Positions 61,746-64,000 of a stretch of DNA of 64,000 nucleotides are shown one piece after another. Numbering within the stretch: the first letter of the stretch is position 1; every line of letters begins with the position of its first letter. The notes below the pieces were generated by a model. The model saw only the letters and a program-made list of their open reading frames with translations. It was not told the origin of the DNA and did not search any database. This DNA is from Bryobacterales bacterium (GTDB lineage: Bacteria; Acidobacteriota; Terriglobia; Bryobacterales; Bryobacteraceae). The translations under genes were made by a program, and so were the position numbers. Location: contig JADKID010000016.1 in assembly GCA_016721425.1 (NCBI GenBank), positions 62,001-126,000 on the forward strand. The letters run 5' to 3'.

Positions 61746-63293
61746 CTATCTGACGAGATAGTCGGCGAGCCGAATGCCCGTGAGTTCGTAGCTGATCAGA
61801 TCGCAGGCCGAGTGAACCGGAGTGACGACGATGCGCGAGCCTTTCAACGCACTCACTGGCGCGAGCCAGCGGCTGCCTGCCCGACCTGAGACATCCTCAG
61901 CGGTCAGGTGGAAGAACGCGTCGCGCCGATTCAAAGGCGAGAGCCAAGTGATTTGCGGGTACGGGCTCCCGGTCATTGCGTTGCCGAGCCGCTCTTTCCA
62001 GGACACTCCATTCGCTGCCGTCAACGTGACTTGGACGCCGTAGGGTATCTCGGTCGGCGATTCGCAGCCCACCTTCAAGGCCTGCCGATCCGGACGGATC
62101 TCAACCACGGAACTGGCGCAGAAGCCGAGAGTGGGGGCGGGCACACGACTGCCGATGGGTACCTCGACAGGGGCTTTGGGGTTGAGCGAGTTCATAATGA
62201 TAGTGCCTCGGATCGTGACGGCGGACCCTTTGAGCTGGTCGTACAGGGCGGGAGCGAGACTCAGGAACTGCCAACTCTGGCCTGGCGGTTCCTGTATGAC
62301 GGCTGCAATTCGCAACCGCGGTTCGGGCCACGAAAGCCCGAAGGGCTGCGTCGTTGCGTCATGCCGCTCATCGGTCTCGTCCATCCGGAATGACAGCTGT
62401 CTTAAGGACACACGAGCAGATTCCGGTACGCCGTCAAGTCCGAGGGGAATCGCAATCGTGACCTTTGTTTGGGAGACCATACCCGCACGAGTGGCGTTGA
62501 GGGGTTCCGTGTGTTCGGAGGCGACGCGGAGGGACAGGGGCTTGGTGATGGAGGCCCGGGGCGCGAGGCCGCACTGGACTCTCGCAATCACCGGACGCGG
62601 CAACCATGCGAATGCCATCGTAGCGAAGAGGATGGCTGCGGTTCCGGCGGCGCGGGCCGGCAAGACCGCACGCCGGGCGTACTGAGTGAGGATCACCCCG
62701 AGTGCGCCCAGCGTAAGAACGAAGAGGGCGAATCGGTAGCGTGCCTCGTCCGCAGGCATCCAGGGCGCCCACCAATGGCCGCTCATGCCAAAGACAAGCA
62801 GGATAGCCGCGATGCTGAGCAGCAAGCCGCCCAGCAGGAACTGCGTCACGTTCCTCACCACCGTAGCCAGTGCGATTGCCGGTAGAGTCAGACATAGCAG
62901 TAGCAGGAGTTGCCTCTCCAGAAGTTGCGGTGCGAAAGAGAACGGCGCGAAGCCGCGGGCGGTGAGAATGACCATGCAGGAGATCAGATAGGGGATGTGG
63001 ATGAACGCCAGGACGAAGCACGCCTTCGCCGCCAGCAGGACTTGCCAGCGGCACGGCAGGGTGACCCAGAATTGACGGTCGCCGACGAGCGGGTCTTCGA
63101 GGACTACCAGCGCGATGAGGTAGGCCCAGGCGAAGGGTAGCAGGAGATTGAGCCAACCCTCGATTGACCCGGGTGTGAAGTCGCTGCGCCAACTGTCAAC
63201 CCAGGTGAGCACGGCCAGAATGGCGAGTGTCACGATAATCTCCCGCCAGAGCCGGCGGGCGTCTTTGCGGAGGATAGGCCAAATGAGTTTCAT
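61746..63293 (-). CDS. ABC transporter membrane subunit with large extracytoplasmic domain
   Basis: A 515-residue protein. The first 235 residues hold six hydrophobic helices (for example IIVTLAILAVLTWV, LLLLLCLTLPAIALATVV, FLLGGLLLSIAAILLVFGM), in the style of ABC-2 permeases. The remaining 280 residues form a soluble beta-rich region with little hydrophobicity. The ATG overlaps the ATPase stop as ATGA, so the two are translated together and form one exporter. The substrate is unknown. Acidobacterial ABC-2 permeases with large soluble tails are common and mostly uncharacterised. Confidence 0.75.
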   Translation of the reverse strand: MKLIWPILRKDARRLWREIIVTLAILAVLTWVDSWRSDFTPGSIEGWLNLLLPFAWAYLIALVVLEDPLVGDRQFWVTLPCRWQVLLAAKACFVLAFIHIPYLISCMVILTARGFAPFSFAPQLLERQLLLLLCLTLPAIALATVVRNVTQFLLGGLLLSIAAILLVFGMSGHWWAPWMPADEARYRFALFVLTLGALGVILTQYARRAVLPARAAGTAAILFATMAFAWLPRPVIARVQCGLAPRASITKPLSLRVASEHTEPLNATRAGMVSQTKVTIAIPLGLDGVPESARVSLRQLSFRMDETDERHDATTQPFGLSWPEPRLRIAAVIQEPPGQSWQFLSLAPALYDQLKGSAVTIRGTIIMNSLNPKAPVEVPIGSRVPAPTLGFCASSVVEIRPDRQALKVGCESPTEIPYGVQVTLTAANGVSWKERLGNAMTGSPYPQITWLSPLNRRDAFFHLTAEDVSGRAGSRWLAPVSALKGSRIVVTPVHSACDLISYELTGIRLADYLVR

Positions 63294-64000
63294 GCAGAGG
63301 TCCTCCCTGATGACTTTGCGAGGGCATAGACGATGGCGCGCAGGGGCAAGGGGCTCGCGGTGATTTCGCGTAGGGCGGGGTAGTGGCGGCGAATCTCAGC
63401 CTCGGTGGAATCGGGGTCGTAGCAAGCGTGGGTGAAGCGCAGCGTGACTCCCGATTGCTGCAGATTCAGCCAGCCGGGCGGCGGGCTTGGCGGTGGATCG
63501 GAAGGGCTATCCAGCAGGACTTCGATTTCGCGGAATCGGTCGTTGAGCGTGCTCATTTCCTCCGCGAATTGAATCCGGCCCTCGTCGAGATAGGCGATGT
63601 GCGTGGCGAAGCTCTCGATCTCGGCGAGGTCGTGCGAGGCGAGCAATATCGTTGCCTCGGGCGTCCGCTCGAGGAGGCTCTCGATCAACTGCTCGCGGAC
63701 GAGCACGTCGAGACCGCTGAACGGTTCGTCGAGGAGTAGGAGTTGCGGGCGATAGCTGAGAGTGGCTGCCAGTGCCGCTTTCATGCGCATGCCGCGGGAG
63801 AGCGATTTGAGAGGGCGATCGAGTGGGAGGTCGAAGCGGCGGATGAGCTCCGCGGCGTCATCGTCGCTCCAGTTTGGATAGAACTCCCTGCAATAGGAGA
63901 GGAAGTAGCCGGTGGGCATCCACTCGGGCAGTTGGCGGCTCTCGGCCATGTAGCCGATGTGCGCGAGTTCGCCGGGGCCGAGGCGGCGGGAGTCCACGCC
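63290..64000 (-). CDS. ABC transporter ATP-binding protein, N-terminus beyond the window
   Basis: The C-terminal 236 residues of an ABC ATPase; the Walker A region lies outside the window. Visible motifs are the signature LSRGMRMK in place of LSGGQ, Walker B with LLLLDEPFSGLD, and the switch His in LLASHDLAEIE. A C-terminal regulatory extension (about 155-235) follows the nucleotide-binding core. The LSRGM signature and YMAESRQLPEWMPTGYFL Q-loop region resemble ATPases of drug or lipid exporters of the ABC-2 type. The stop overlaps the permease ATG (ATGA). Confidence 0.88.
   Translation of the reverse strand, partial: GVDSRRLGPGELAHIGYMAESRQLPEWMPTGYFLSYCREFYPNWSDDDAAELIRRFDLPLDRPLKSLSRGMRMKAALAATLSYRPQLLLLDEPFSGLDVLVREQLIESLLERTPEATILLASHDLAEIESFATHIAYLDEGRIQFAEEMSTLNDRFREIEVLLDSPSDPPPSPPPGWLNLQQSGVTLRFTHACYDPDSTEAEIRRHYPALREITASPLPLRAIVYALAKSSGRTSA

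Overview
The window reads as a draft chromosomal contig of a GC-rich Acidobacteriota, most likely of the Bryobacterales/Solibacter type. The evidence is Oar-like TonB receptors with carboxypeptidase-regulatory N-termini, a PEP-CTERM protein, an ECF sigma/anti-sigma pair beside a TPR-CHAT protein, and many secreted glycan-degrading enzymes. The lineage is an inference from gene content.

Layout: 1-8588 holds an acyltransferase end, serB and a 2,295-residue secreted repeat protein. 8547-14628 holds a LacI regulator divergent from a sulfatase, a fused LptF-LptG permease and a two-domain thioredoxin-like protein. 14651-18861 looks like an outer-membrane metal uptake locus: a NikR remnant, a CATAC/GTATG palindrome, a TonB receptor and a DUF4198 protein, probably for nickel. 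19076-24287 is a glycan cluster (GH30, beta-galactosidase-like enzyme, RhaT-like transporter) plus an isoprenylcysteine-methyltransferase-like membrane protein.

24385-31259 (minus strand) is the first highlight: a membrane-centred ubiquitin-like conjugation operon. Its order is zinc-ribbon/trypsin-like protease, ubiquitin-like protein, E1, JAMM peptidase, FHA membrane protein, RING-like/TM2 protein, GYF_2 membrane protein, DUF2752 protein and E2. Several genes overlap by ATGA.

31645-46004 (minus strand) is the second highlight: an electron-transfer operon with a 23-heme cytochrome, a giant cytochrome with 112 CxxCH motifs by hand count, an outer-membrane barrel, a secreted protein, a dihaem cytochrome-b-like protein, a 45-residue membrane protein and a TPR protein. 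In the giant protein each 72-75-residue module carries three CxxCH motifs and three conserved extra histidines, as expected for bis-His haems.

46005-54007 holds a decayed transposase, the ECF sigma/anti-sigma/TPR-CHAT set, a PEP-CTERM protein and a CHAT-gene fragment. 54008-64000 holds two small unknown genes, two divergent glutamine synthetase genes, xseA, unknown proteins and an ABC exporter cut by the window edge.

A recurring caution is that many genes are broken by single-base changes, mostly missing bases in C/G runs (glnA copy 2 alone has four), and 30103-30301 is almost pure poly-G. These look like sequencing or assembly errors rather than gene decay, so the interrupted genes are annotated as single genes with the break named.
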